11,963 nt of DNA from RXOA01 sp964554715. GTDB lineage: Bacteria > Bipolaricaulota > Bipolaricaulia > UBA7950 > UBA9294. The translations under genes were made by a program, and so were the position numbers. The notes beneath the pieces are model-generated. The model worked only from the letters and a program-made list of their open reading frames with translations, was not told where the DNA came from and ran no database searches. The DNA lies in assembly GCA_964554715.1 (NCBI GenBank), contig CAZKPU010000076.1:1-11963 (forward strand), given 5' to 3'. Position 1 is the stretch's first letter, and each line of letters begins with the position of its first letter. This document shows positions 1 through 6,106 of this stretch, one piece after another.

Positions 1-505
1 ACAGAGGCCCTTTGAGTCGATGACGGATCGAGACCATGCACGCCGCCGTGTTGATAAGAGCTCGGGAGACGGCGAGCGGTCCTACGGCCCTCGGCCCCTT
101 GGCCAGTAGATCGGCGTGGGCGCTCTCGATGGTCTGCATTCCCCCGATGCCGGAGCCGATGATCACTCCCGCTCGATGCTCGTCGAACGGAAAGCCGTCC
201 GAACCGGGGCTCGGGCCCGAGCCCGAACCCAGGCAGGCGTCCGCCATCGCCAGATCCGCGGCGACCATACCGAAGTGTGTGAAGCGATCGATCCGTTTTG
301 CCTGCTTGTGGTCGATCCAGTCCTCGGCGGCGAAGTCCTTGACCTCGCCGGCCATCTGAGAACGGAAGCCCGCGGGGTCGAACAACGTGACGCGGGAGAT
401 GCCGTTCCGGCCCACTAGCAGGGCCTCCCAAAAGGCTTCCTGCCCGATCCCGATCGGAGTGATCACTCCGATGCCGGTGACGACAACCCGATGTGGATTC
501 ATCAT
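1..505 (-). CDS. fabF: 3-oxoacyl-ACP synthase II (FabF), 5' part, cut by window edge
   Basis: Condensing enzyme of type II fatty acid synthesis: it joins malonyl-ACP to an acyl-ACP in the cytoplasm. The visible 168 codons begin MMNPHRVVVTGIGVITPIG and continue with LFDPAGFRSQMAGEV, RIDRFTHFGMVAA and VIIGSGIGGMQTIE, all in the expected order for the KAS I/II N-terminal domain. The sequence ends at SIRHRLKGP, just before the active-site cysteine, so catalytic residues cannot be checked. Two adjacent ATGs (505 and 502) are possible starts; AAGGAG at 515-520 is 9 nt from the first, which I prefer. Two oddities: a Gly/Ser/Pro stretch (GSGSGPSPGSDG, about residues 93-104) before the conserved VIIGSGIGG, and ALINTAACMVSI where FabF proteins usually read close to NMAAGQVSI. 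The family assignment is secure; KAS I versus II is inferred from overall similarity. Confidence 0.93.
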   Translation of the reverse strand, partial: MMNPHRVVVTGIGVITPIGIGQEAFWEALLVGRNGISRVTLFDPAGFRSQMAGEVKDFAAEDWIDHKQAKRIDRFTHFGMVAADLAMADACLGSGSGPSPGSDGFPFDEHRAGVIIGSGIGGMQTIESAHADLLAKGPRAVGPLAVSRALINTAACMVSIRHRLKGPL

Positions 506-645
506 TGGCGGATTCTCCTTGACGAGTGCCACCAGCAACTACGCGAACGTTCCCGGCGAGGAAACGGCGATGCGAGATCTTCGGCCCAGGCAGCACGTGC
601 ATCGCGAGACCTTTCCCCCAGCGGATGCGATGAACTCCTTGTCAT
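502..645 (-). CDS. Possible 47-residue ORF coupled to fabF
   Basis: An ATG at 645 follows AAGGAG (655-660) with 9-nt spacing. The frame ends in a TGA at 502-504 that overlaps the fabF ATG at 505 (ATGA), the usual geometry of translational coupling. The peptide starts MTRSSSHPLGERS and is rich in Arg, Ser and Trp. It resembles no family I know, and its composition looks like chance translation of GC-rich DNA. The same frame stays open back to the end of the acetyltransferase gene at 891, which weakens the case for this particular start. It could be a leader controlling fabF or simply non-coding leader. No acyl carrier protein gene, the usual fabF neighbour, is present here. Confidence 0.25.
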   Translation of the reverse strand: MTRSSSHPLGERSRDARAAWAEDLASPFPRRERSRSCWWHSSRRIRQ

Positions 646-890
646 GGTTGCAGGCTCCTTGTTCTGTAAGGAGAGTCTTGAACAGCACAAGGTGAGTATA
701 GCTCGAACGGATTGCTCGACTTGACGGTGCGGATCTCGCTCCTTGCCCCGCCGCTTTCGCATAGGTGGCCAAGAAAGACCTAACCACAAGGAGCTGCGCG
801 GCTCTTGGAGGCAGGGCAGAGAGTGGAGACGGCGTTGCTCGTCACGATTCAAGCCGAGCGATTGGCGCTGACAACAGTGTTTGTCCCGCA
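646..890. other. Intergenic stretch upstream of fabF, no convincing gene
   Basis: Non-coding by my reading: none of the frames gives a recognisable protein, and no intrinsic terminator follows the acetyltransferase stop. On the minus strand a TATACT at 695-700 could be a -10 box for fabF, with a start near 688. The -35 position has no good match (CAAGTC at 718-723), so the promoter is weak or needs an activator. Confidence 0.4.
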
Positions 891-1496
891 CTAGGCCGGA
901 CGATCGGTGTCGACCGCTTCGAACTCCTCACGAGTCAGGCCGAAGAGGATGTCATCCACGTACCGTCCGTTCAGGAAGAACTGCCGTCTGCGGCGGCCTT
1001 CTTCCGCGAATCCGAGCTTCTTGTGCAGTGCGATCGATGCTGCGTTTCCGTCAACGCAGGCCGAGTTGCATTTCTGGAAGCGCTGCTCGTGAAATGCGTA
1101 TCGAAGCAGCATCTTGACTGCATCCTCGGCGAATCCGTTGTTCCTGAACGGTTCATGGACGCTGACTCCGAAGCCGAACGTGCCGTTCTTGGAGCTTCGG
1201 GAGTGGAGCGAGATCGCCCCGGCCAACGTTCCGGGCAGATCCAGAGGTTCGATGGCGAATACAATGACCCCGTCTACAGTTTTGCAGAACGCTCGCTTCT
1301 CGAGTTCGATCCGTAGTGCCTCCACCGATGTGGGAAGCTCGATCCCCAGTTGGAGGAGCTGCCTTGCGGTGCTGTCCAATGAAGCCACATACGCTGCCTC
1401 GGCATCGCCCACGCTCAGCCCGCGAAGCAGAACCTTCTTCCCTGTCCAGAAGTAGCGATCGTAGTCAAAGTCGTCGGAAGCTGCCTGATGACGCAT
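891..1496 (-). CDS. GNAT family N-acetyltransferase, RimJ/RimL type
   Basis: A 201-residue Gcn5-related acetyltransferase that would move an acetyl group from acetyl-CoA to an amine; the substrate is unknown. It fits the Acetyltransf_3 (RimJ/RimL) branch: an N-terminal strand KVLLRGLSVGDAEAAY (residues 21-36), the central strand TFGFGVSVHEPFRNNGFAEDA (106-126) holding a diverged acetyl-CoA pyrophosphate loop R118-N-N-G-F-A123, the NAASIALHKKLGF motif (151-163), and the terminal strand RYVDDILFGLTREEF (178-192). The last segment corresponds to the usual Y.D...F.LT.EEW ending. The start ATG at 1496 follows GAGGTGAG at a good distance. It lies upstream of fabF on the same strand, but the gap of about 385 bp argues against one operon. 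Ribosomal or small-molecule acetylation are both possible. Confidence 0.85.
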   Translation of the reverse strand: MRHQAASDDFDYDRYFWTGKKVLLRGLSVGDAEAAYVASLDSTARQLLQLGIELPTSVEALRIELEKRAFCKTVDGVIVFAIEPLDLPGTLAGAISLHSRSSKNGTFGFGVSVHEPFRNNGFAEDAVKMLLRYAFHEQRFQKCNSACVDGNAASIALHKKLGFAEEGRRRRQFFLNGRYVDDILFGLTREEFEAVDTDRPA

Positions 1497-1518
1497 AGTC
1501 CGCTCACCTCACACGACG

Positions 1519-1547
1519 ATACTACCCGACGCCCTGCCCGGAGCAAA
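1519..1547 (-). promoter_or_regulatory. Candidate promoter of the acetyltransferase gene
   Basis: On the minus strand TTTGCT (1542-1547), 17 bp, then TAGTAT (1519-1524). The -10 is good and the -35 is poor. It sits 22 nt or more before the ATG at 1496, and predicts a transcript start near 1512. Confidence 0.35.
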
Positions 1548-1602
1548 CGCCATGCATTGAACTCGCTCCATGACGGAGAAGGGGCGCTGGATTGCGAGAG
1601 AT

Positions 1603-1631
1603 TTGTGTAGAAAGGAAGGCAAAGATATGAT
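1603..1631 (+). promoter_or_regulatory. Sigma70-like promoter for the small membrane protein
   Basis: TTGTGT (1603-1608), exactly 17 bp, then TATGAT (1626-1631). The predicted start near 1638 gives a leader of about 60 nt before the ATG at 1698. A GTG at 1641 in the same frame would be almost at the 5' end, so leaderless translation from it is a possible alternative. Confidence 0.6.
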
Positions 1632-1697
1632 AAACAAGTAGTGACTGACACGCAAACTCAAGATGCTCTTCTTCAACGAGTGTTCAAGGGAGAAGCG

Positions 1698-1952
1698 ATG
1701 AACCGTTCGATTCGATCGACGTTGTGGGCCATCACAAGGCGCATCCCGTGCGCCGCTGCGATCCTTGCCGGGGTTCATCTGATGGCGCAATGGATCGCTG
1801 TTGGCGATCTTGCCGCTGCGTGGCGATCCTTCACGCGTGCGTGGGCCACACGGCCGATCCTGTTGGGGTTCGGCTGGTTGGCAATCTCCGCAGCGGTTGC
1901 CTACGCGCTGCGTCTCGGGACTCGTTTCCGTCGCCGGAAACGCAACGGCTAG
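1698..1952 (+). CDS. Small two-helix membrane protein, function unknown
   Basis: An 84-residue protein of no family I recognise. Two hydrophobic segments, about residues 17-35 (PCAAAILAGVHLMAQWIAV) and 53-71 (PILLGFGWLAISAAVAYAL), are separated by a short loop carrying two Arg. The C-terminus is very basic (RFRRRKRN), which by the positive-inside rule places both ends in the cytoplasm as a hairpin. The ATG at 1698 is chosen because GGGAG lies upstream at normal spacing. An in-frame GTG at 1641 would add 19 polar residues without a clear ribosome site. It has its own promoter and a hairpin after it, so it is a stand-alone unit. The good promoter and ribosome site make it more than a chance ORF. 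Confidence 0.55.
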   Translation: MNRSIRSTLWAITRRIPCAAAILAGVHLMAQWIAVGDLAAAWRSFTRAWATRPILLGFGWLAISAAVAYALRLGTRFRRRKRNG

Positions 1953-1978
1953 GGACCTCTTGGCGCCTGAAGGGGGGA

Positions 1979-2004
1979 GTGCCCGGAAGGTCTTCTCCGG
2001 GCAC
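1979..2004. terminator. Hairpin between convergent genes
   Basis: A perfect 9-bp inverted repeat, GTGCCCGGA (1979-1987) and TCCGGGCAC (1996-2004), with an 8-nt loop. It lies between the small membrane protein (ends 1952) and the convergent GyrI-like gene (ends 2032). There is no clear T tract on either side, so it may work as a weak bidirectional terminator or protect 3' ends. Confidence 0.5.
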
Positions 2005-2031
2005 CCGTCCGCATGGGTTGCTGACGTTCTT

Positions 2032-2514
2032 CTATGAATCGGATTTGAGGATCAGGTACAGATCAAAGATCCACTTCTCCGGGTTTTGCTCCTCGGGGTT
2101 CTGCACCGACTCCAGCCAGCACTGCACCTTGCAGGGAGGCACGTCGGCGTACGTATCCTCGTACCAAGCAGCGAACCGCTTCCACACGTTGCCGATGTTC
2201 GACAGCCCGGTGAACCGCGTTACGGCGTAGGACGCGGCCGGGATCTGCTTGATCTTGATATCGCCCGACGGCTCCGTCGCTGGATCGACCTTCAGCCACT
2301 GCTCGTACCCGTAGTTTTCGCTTCCCGGAGATGGATTGGGGTTGTTGAATCCGAACACCGGGTGAGCATCGGAGCCAATCCGGATTCCTTTTGCCTTCGC
2401 GAATTCCGAGATCATCCGGCTTGACTGGTTCTCCGGCTCTTTGCCGAATCCCAGCGCACTGGCCACGGTCATCTCCGGTAGATCGACGTATCGGACCTCG
2501 AGCTTCTCTGTCAT
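2032..2514 (-). CDS. GyrI-like effector-binding domain protein
   Basis: A 160-residue stand-alone ligand-binding domain of the GyrI/AraC effector-binding (SHS2 tandem) fold, the module that binds drugs or small hydrophobic compounds in BmrR, Rob and SbmC/GyrI. Visible hallmarks are the VRYVDLPEMTVASALGFG start (residues 7-24), IPAASYAVTRFTG (91-103), the WKRFAAWYED helix (111-120) and the closing strand WIFDLYLILK (148-157). Where BmrR-like proteins carry a conserved Glu before the final Y.PI strand, this one has Asp151. No DNA-binding domain is present. The start at 2514 follows GAGAAGGAGG with 6-nt spacing. It is transcribed away from a WYL regulator with a shared promoter region, so the two probably form a regulator and sensor pair; that link is inference. 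Confidence 0.82.
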   Translation of the reverse strand: MTEKLEVRYVDLPEMTVASALGFGKEPENQSSRMISEFAKAKGIRIGSDAHPVFGFNNPNPSPGSENYGYEQWLKVDPATEPSGDIKIKQIPAASYAVTRFTGLSNIGNVWKRFAAWYEDTYADVPPCKVQCWLESVQNPEEQNPEKWIFDLYLILKSDS

Positions 2515-2611
2515 TGCAGCCTCCTTCTCGCTGGTTCTTCCGCTCCCGAGGCTCGCGCGCCGGGAAACGGCCGTTGAGGGATCGGGAGCATTGCACATCC
2601 GTAAGCCTCGG

Positions 2612-2659
2612 GTCGATTGTGACGTCGATTTGTGACAACTTGTGTCTTGTTTCTAGAAT
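2612..2659 (+). promoter_or_regulatory. Promoter and tandem-repeat operator before the WYL regulator
   Basis: Two near-identical blocks lie head to tail: GTCGATTGTGAC (2612-2623) and GTCGATTTGTGAC (2624-2636). The second contains the dyad TTGT-G-ACAA (2630-2638). TTGTGA (2630-2635) is 18 bp from TAGAAT (2654-2659), a reasonable -35/-10 pair giving a start near 2666. The repeats overlap the -35 box and lie about 100 bp from the divergent gyrI-like gene, so one bound regulator could control both directions. Confidence 0.45.
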
Positions 2660-2684
2660 CGGGAAACGATCGAAGGGAGGTGTG

Positions 2685-3665
2685 ATGCGTGCAGACCGGC
2701 TGCTCAGCCTGCTGATGTTCCTGCAGAACAGAGGCCGAACAACAACGGAACGACTTGCCGAGGCGCTGGAAGTCTCCCGGCGAACGGTGATCCGCGACCT
2801 CTACGCTCTGCGTGTTGCCGGGTTCCCGGTGTATACCGAGCGCGGTCCTCATGGTGGCGTGTACCTGCACGAGGACTTCCGGATGAAGCTCACCGACCTC
2901 ACGACCGACGAGCTGGAAGCGCTGTTTACGTTGAGCGTTCCTGCGGCGTTGTCGGACCTGGGGATGGAAGCGGAAGCCCGGGGCGCGTTGCTCAAACTGG
3001 CCGCTTCGCTCCCTGCAGCGCGCCGAAACGTGGAACGCGATGTCCGCAGCCGGATCTACCTGGATCCGGATCCTTGGCGAGCATCCCGTATGGCAATCCC
3101 GACGCTGGCGGTTCTTCGTCAGGCCGCGTGGGAGGATCGACGAGCGCTTGCCACGTTTCTGCGGGCCCGACGAGTTCGGATCGAACGCGAAATCGCCCCC
3201 TACGGATTGGTTGCGAAGGGGAAATCGTGGTACGTGGTGTGGGCGGGCGAAGACGGCAAGGTGCGGGTGGACAACGCCACGTCGGTGACGGACGCGGTGC
3301 TGCTCGACTCGACATTCACCCGTCCTGCGGAGTTCGATCTGCCGGGGTTCTGGACGGCTTGGTCCGCTTCGTATGAGGCAAGCCGGTCTGTGTTCGAGGC
3401 TTATCTCCGTGCGTCGCCGGCGGTTCTGCCTTTGCTCGAGCGTGATGCCCGTCGACCGATCGAACCGGGCCGGCCGTCCGATGGCAGTGAGTGGGTTGAG
3501 GCGATCGTCGCGTTTGACAGCTTTGAGCAGGCGCGCGGAGCCTTGCTGGCGTGTGGCGGAGCGGCGGAAGTCATCGGGCCGGATGCACTACGGCTATCGG
3601 TTGAAGACTATGGGCGGCAGACGTTCCGCGTCTATCGGTCGCAAGACATGCCGATGGCGGAATAG
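2685..3665 (+). CDS. YafY-type transcriptional regulator (HTH_11 + WYL)
   Basis: A 326-residue DNA-binding regulator. The N-terminal winged helix (HTH_11/DeoR-like, about residues 3-60) includes TTERLAEALEVSRRTVIRDL, with recognition helix near S31-L42, and the wing GPHGGVYL (54-61). A helical linker follows (70-140). The WYL sensor domain spans roughly 150-215; its core reads REIAPYGLVAKGKSWYVV, with WYV in place of the W-Y-L tripeptide. The C-terminal WCX-like region covers the last 80 or so residues. The start ATG at 2685 is preceded by GAAGGGAGG. WYL domains bind small ligands or nucleic acid; the ligand here is unknown. It is divergent from the GyrI-like gene, and the repeat in between (2612-2636) is a candidate autoregulatory site. 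Confidence 0.92.
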   Translation: MRADRLLSLLMFLQNRGRTTTERLAEALEVSRRTVIRDLYALRVAGFPVYTERGPHGGVYLHEDFRMKLTDLTTDELEALFTLSVPAALSDLGMEAEARGALLKLAASLPAARRNVERDVRSRIYLDPDPWRASRMAIPTLAVLRQAAWEDRRALATFLRARRVRIEREIAPYGLVAKGKSWYVVWAGEDGKVRVDNATSVTDAVLLDSTFTRPAEFDLPGFWTAWSASYEASRSVFEAYLRASPAVLPLLERDARRPIEPGRPSDGSEWVEAIVAFDSFEQARGALLACGGAAEVIGPDALRLSVEDYGRQTFRVYRSQDMPMAE

Positions 3666-3692
3666 ACCGCCGGAGTCGGTCCGTGCGCGGGA

Positions 3693-4511
3693 TCAGCCAT
3701 CAGCATCGAGGGAGTCGAACAGGGATCGCTTCGGATGCTCGATCGATTCGACATGACGCCGGTCGTGAATGCAGGTGTCGCAGTACGGGCCGCCCTGCAT
3801 GATCGTCATCGTTCGGGTCAGCACGAAGTGGGGATTGATCGCCGAGATCTGTGGGAAATCCCCATAGCACGTGCAGGCATGGGCCAGTTGGGGATCGTTG
3901 AGCGGTCGCATCACATCGGCCCACAGGCAGCGGTTGACTCGAAACGCGATCCGGCCACGGTGAAGGCGGACCGCGATCTGCGAGGTCTCGTGATGCTCGC
4001 CTTCCAGAGCATTCCAGAAGCGGCCTGGATCTTCGAGGGTGTCATCCGCCTTGGTGTGCTGTTTCATCCAGGTGTCGATGAAGCCGCGAACGTGAGGGAT
4101 GCCATCGCTCGGGCCGAGAACGTCGCAGAGGGATCGCATCTGCTGGTAGGCAGGCAACAGCCGGGCTTGCGTTGCGGCGAACCTCGTCGTCGCAAGAACG
4201 TCTTTCGGATCGCCGTCGCCGACGCCGAGAATCCCGCACACATACCCCAAACGGGCGCGTTCAAGCTCGTCCGCATCAGGGAAGAGGGAGAGAAGCGGGA
4301 GTGCGTCTTGTGTCTTCCCGCTTGGCTCGGTTTGCTCCAGGAAACGAGAGAGCGCCTGTTGCCGGAACGGCTTCACAGCTTCGGGAGCCTGCTCTCGGAC
4401 GTAATCTGTGAACGCGCCGAATAGCGCGTGGAGTTGGGGGATATAGGTCGACGGGCGAAACCGAACACTCTCGGTTGGGTCACACATGACGGTATGACGG
4501 GTCTCCGGCAC
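3693..4511 (-). CDS. L-2-amino-thiazoline-4-carboxylic acid hydrolase family protein
   Basis: A 272-residue cytoplasmic protein resembling the ATC hydrolase family (PF14196 type), named for the ring-opening step that turns 2-amino-thiazoline-4-carboxylate into a cysteine precursor. The family-like C-terminal block is clear: NRCLWADVMRPLNDPQLAHA (193-212), CYGDF (215-219), then INPHFVLTRTMTIMQGGPYCDTC (225-247), matching the usual pattern of a Cys, a C-Y-G-D and a closing L-M-Q-G-x-x-x-C-D. It has a C-x-x-C at C244/C247 plus C213 and C215, more cysteines than the bare pattern needs. The start is a GTG at 4511 after AAGGAGG; an in-frame ATG at 4487 is the alternative. Many family members have no tested activity, so the substrate is uncertain. 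It converges with the WYL regulator, leaving 27 bp. Confidence 0.68.
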   Translation of the reverse strand: MPETRHTVMCDPTESVRFRPSTYIPQLHALFGAFTDYVREQAPEAVKPFRQQALSRFLEQTEPSGKTQDALPLLSLFPDADELERARLGYVCGILGVGDGDPKDVLATTRFAATQARLLPAYQQMRSLCDVLGPSDGIPHVRGFIDTWMKQHTKADDTLEDPGRFWNALEGEHHETSQIAVRLHRGRIAFRVNRCLWADVMRPLNDPQLAHACTCYGDFPQISAINPHFVLTRTMTIMQGGPYCDTCIHDRRHVESIEHPKRSLFDSLDADG

Positions 4512-4672
4512 GGCTCCTCCTTGATCCGCGGCTCAACGTGAAGCTCGATGGCATCTGTGTATGACAAGGATACCGAACGGATCGGCATGGTGCAGTCGAC
4601 ACTAGGGTGATCGGGCGGGATCGTTGTCGAAACCGGCGATCCATGCCTCGGATGTTCAGCCAGGTTAACGGG
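4512..4672. other. Divergent intergenic region, upstream half
   Basis: Together with the leader to its right, this separates the ATC-hydrolase-like gene (minus) from citrate synthase (plus). Apart from the AAGGAGG ribosome site of the minus gene (4512-4522) I see no gene. A TATCCT on the minus strand near 4568 might be a -10 box, but no -35 matches well. Confidence 0.4.
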
Positions 4673-4701
4673 TTGTGAAACCGGTGCTCATCCGTTATTG
4701 T
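4673..4701 (+). promoter_or_regulatory. Candidate promoter of the citrate synthase leader
   Basis: TTGTGA (4673-4678), 17 bp, then TATTGT (4696-4701), with a predicted start near 4708. A second possible -10, TACTAT at 4707-4712, has no matching -35. Either would give a leader of more than 200 nt before the gltA ATG. Confidence 0.4.
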
Positions 4702-4707
4702 GCAAAT

Positions 4708-4874
4708 ACTATGGATGAAGCGAGACGCAGAACACTCACAGAGGATCGATGCGCCCTCGTTCATCCGCTTCAACCGTAAATCGGATCTCGATCCGGCGGA
4801 AACCGCTTCGCGATGGGCGGGCCCGGACTGATCCAAGCAGACGCCGCCAGGAACCGCCTGGGGCGTTTTTGTTT
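4708..4874 (+). ncRNA. Structured leader ending in an intrinsic terminator
   Basis: About 165 nt that could be a cis-acting attenuator of citrate synthase or a short independent RNA. Visible pairings: GGATGAA (4713-4719) with TTCATCC (4760-4766); an overlapping, mutually exclusive TGAAGCG (4716-4722) with CGCTTCA (4766-4772); a small hairpin CGGAT/ATCCG (4782-4795); GCGG/CCGC (4796-4806); then the terminator at 4841. GGCGG (4816-4820) could pair with CCGCC inside either the left arm (4844-4848) or the loop and right arm (4854-4858) of the terminator, acting as an antiterminator. I do not recognise it as a known riboswitch or T-box. An ORF of 22 codons (4711-4779, starting MDEARRRTL) lies inside but has no ribosome site. 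Confidence 0.4.
4841..4874 (+). terminator. Intrinsic terminator 50 nt before citrate synthase
   Basis: A 10-bp stem with one bulged G: ACGCC-g-CCAGG (4841-4851), loop AACCG (4852-4856), CCTGGGGCGT (4857-4866), followed by TTTTTGTTT (4866-4874). It is oriented for plus-strand transcription. On the minus strand no T tract follows, so it does not serve the ATC-hydrolase-like gene. Its place between promoter and gltA start makes attenuation the simplest reading. Confidence 0.85.
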
Positions 4875-4923
4875 GATCGGGGCCGGGGCGTGAAGCGAAC
4901 CATCTCTTGAAAGGCAGGTCGAA

Positions 4924-6063
4924 ATGAGCGCAGAGCGCAACGAAGTGACAGCGATCCGCGGTTTGGAGAACGTGATTGCCGGGGAAACGAGCGCAAGCTA
5001 CGTGGATGGTGTGAACGGGTTGCTGATCTACCGTGGGTATGACATCCGCGATCTTGCCGAGAACGCCTCGTTTGCCGAGGCCGTCTATTTGCTGTGGTAC
5101 GGGAAGCTGCCCAATGCGGAGGCCCTGGAAACGTTCCGCAGCCGCCTCATCGGCGAGATGCGGCTGCCCTCGCAGGTCGTGCGGATGATCGAGCTTGCGC
5201 CGCAGGGAGCCCATCCGATGGATGTGCTTCGCACCGCCGTGTCGGCTCTGGCGATGTTCGATCCGGACAGGGGGAACATGAGCCCCGAGGCGAACGAACG
5301 GAAGAGGATCCGGGTGTTCGCTCAGACGATCACGATCATCGCCGACCTCTACCGGATGCGGCAGGGAGCGGATCTGCTATCGGCCGATCCGGGGATGAGC
5401 GTGGCCGAGAACTTCTTGTACATGCTGCGGGGAACCACGCCCGCCAACGAGGAGAAGCAGGCGTTCGAACTGCTGCTGATGCTCCATCTCGATCATGGAT
5501 TCAACGCCTCAACGTTCGCATGCAGGGTCACGGCGAGCACACTGGCCGATATGCACGCTGCTGTGACAAGCGGTCTGGGAACGCTGAAGGGCCCGCTTCA
5601 CGGAGGGGCGAATGAAAGGGCGATGGAGCTGTTCGATGAACTGGATGCCGGCGATCAGGTCGAAGCGTACATCGAAGGGATGCTCAACGACGGGGAGCGG
5701 ATCATGGGGTTCGGTCACCGTGTCTACAAGGTGGAGGATCCACGGGCACGGCTGTTGCGGAAGTGGGCGCGCCTGCTTTGCCATCGCGCCGATCTCCATG
5801 ACCTCAACGAAATCGGAGAGCGGGCTGAACGGATCGTCTTGGAGCGGAAGGGGATCTATCCGAACGTGGACTTCTACTCGGCGCTTGTGCAACACGCCCT
5901 GGGGCTTCCGCGGGAGTTCTTCACCGCTGTGTTTGCCGGTGCTCGGACGGCGGGATGGTTGGCGCATATCGTCGAGCAGTACAACGACAACCGGCTGATC
6001 CGTCCGATGTCGAAGTACGTGGGTGCGTGGGATCAACATGCACGTCCGATTGAGGAGCGGTGA
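4924..6063 (+). CDS. gltA: Citrate synthase
   Basis: A 379-residue enzyme condensing oxaloacetate and acetyl-CoA to citrate in the cytoplasm, the entry step of the TCA cycle. Its size and sequence fit the short citrate synthases of archaea and Gram-positive bacteria rather than the longer NADH-controlled E. coli type. Active-site motifs are all present: DHGFNASTFACRV with H191, GPLHGGANE with H226, GFGHRVYK with H265, YPNVDFYSALV with D316, and R341 in AGARTAGWLAH. The usual C-terminal RP...Y.G segment appears as RPMSKYVGAWD. The related 2-methylcitrate synthase cannot be fully excluded, but no prp genes are nearby. The start follows a modest AGGCAGG. The gene stands alone behind a terminator-bearing leader, suggesting regulation by transcription attenuation. 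It ends 43 nt from the convergent padR-type gene. Confidence 0.95.
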   Translation: MSAERNEVTAIRGLENVIAGETSASYVDGVNGLLIYRGYDIRDLAENASFAEAVYLLWYGKLPNAEALETFRSRLIGEMRLPSQVVRMIELAPQGAHPMDVLRTAVSALAMFDPDRGNMSPEANERKRIRVFAQTITIIADLYRMRQGADLLSADPGMSVAENFLYMLRGTTPANEEKQAFELLLMLHLDHGFNASTFACRVTASTLADMHAAVTSGLGTLKGPLHGGANERAMELFDELDAGDQVEAYIEGMLNDGERIMGFGHRVYKVEDPRARLLRKWARLLCHRADLHDLNEIGERAERIVLERKGIYPNVDFYSALVQHALGLPREFFTAVFAGARTAGWLAHIVEQYNDNRLIRPMSKYVGAWDQHARPIEER

Positions 6064-6081
6064 CAAGGCGCACGGCGATCC

Positions 6082-6098
6082 GGCGGATGAATCTGTCC
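6082..6098. terminator. Weak hairpin between convergent genes
   Basis: GGCGGA (6082-6087), loop TGAA, then TCTGTCC (6092-6098) pairs with two G-U wobbles and is followed by GGCGTGTTT. It is the only hairpin I see between citrate synthase (ends 6063) and the PadR gene (ends 6107). Function as a terminator is doubtful. Confidence 0.2.
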
Positions 6099-6106
6099 GG
6101 CGTGTT

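Noticed and set aside
765..1316. 183-codon plus-strand ORF opposite the GNAT gene
   Set aside because: No ribosome site and no domain; the minus strand encodes an acetyltransferase here.
1641..1697. GTG start at 1641 adding 19 residues to the small membrane protein
   Set aside because: No ribosome site, and it lies only about 3 nt after the predicted transcript start; the ATG at 1698 has a proper GGGAG.
3735..4424. 229-codon plus-strand ORF opposite the ATC-hydrolase-like gene
   Set aside because: It is the antisense shadow of a gene with clear family motifs and a ribosome site; the translation has no recognisable domain.
4796..4875. T-box riboswitch before citrate synthase
   Set aside because: GGCGGAAACCGC and GCGATGG superficially recall a T-box, but the conserved GGTGG-ACCGCG core is not matched, and a citrate synthase gene is not an expected T-box target.
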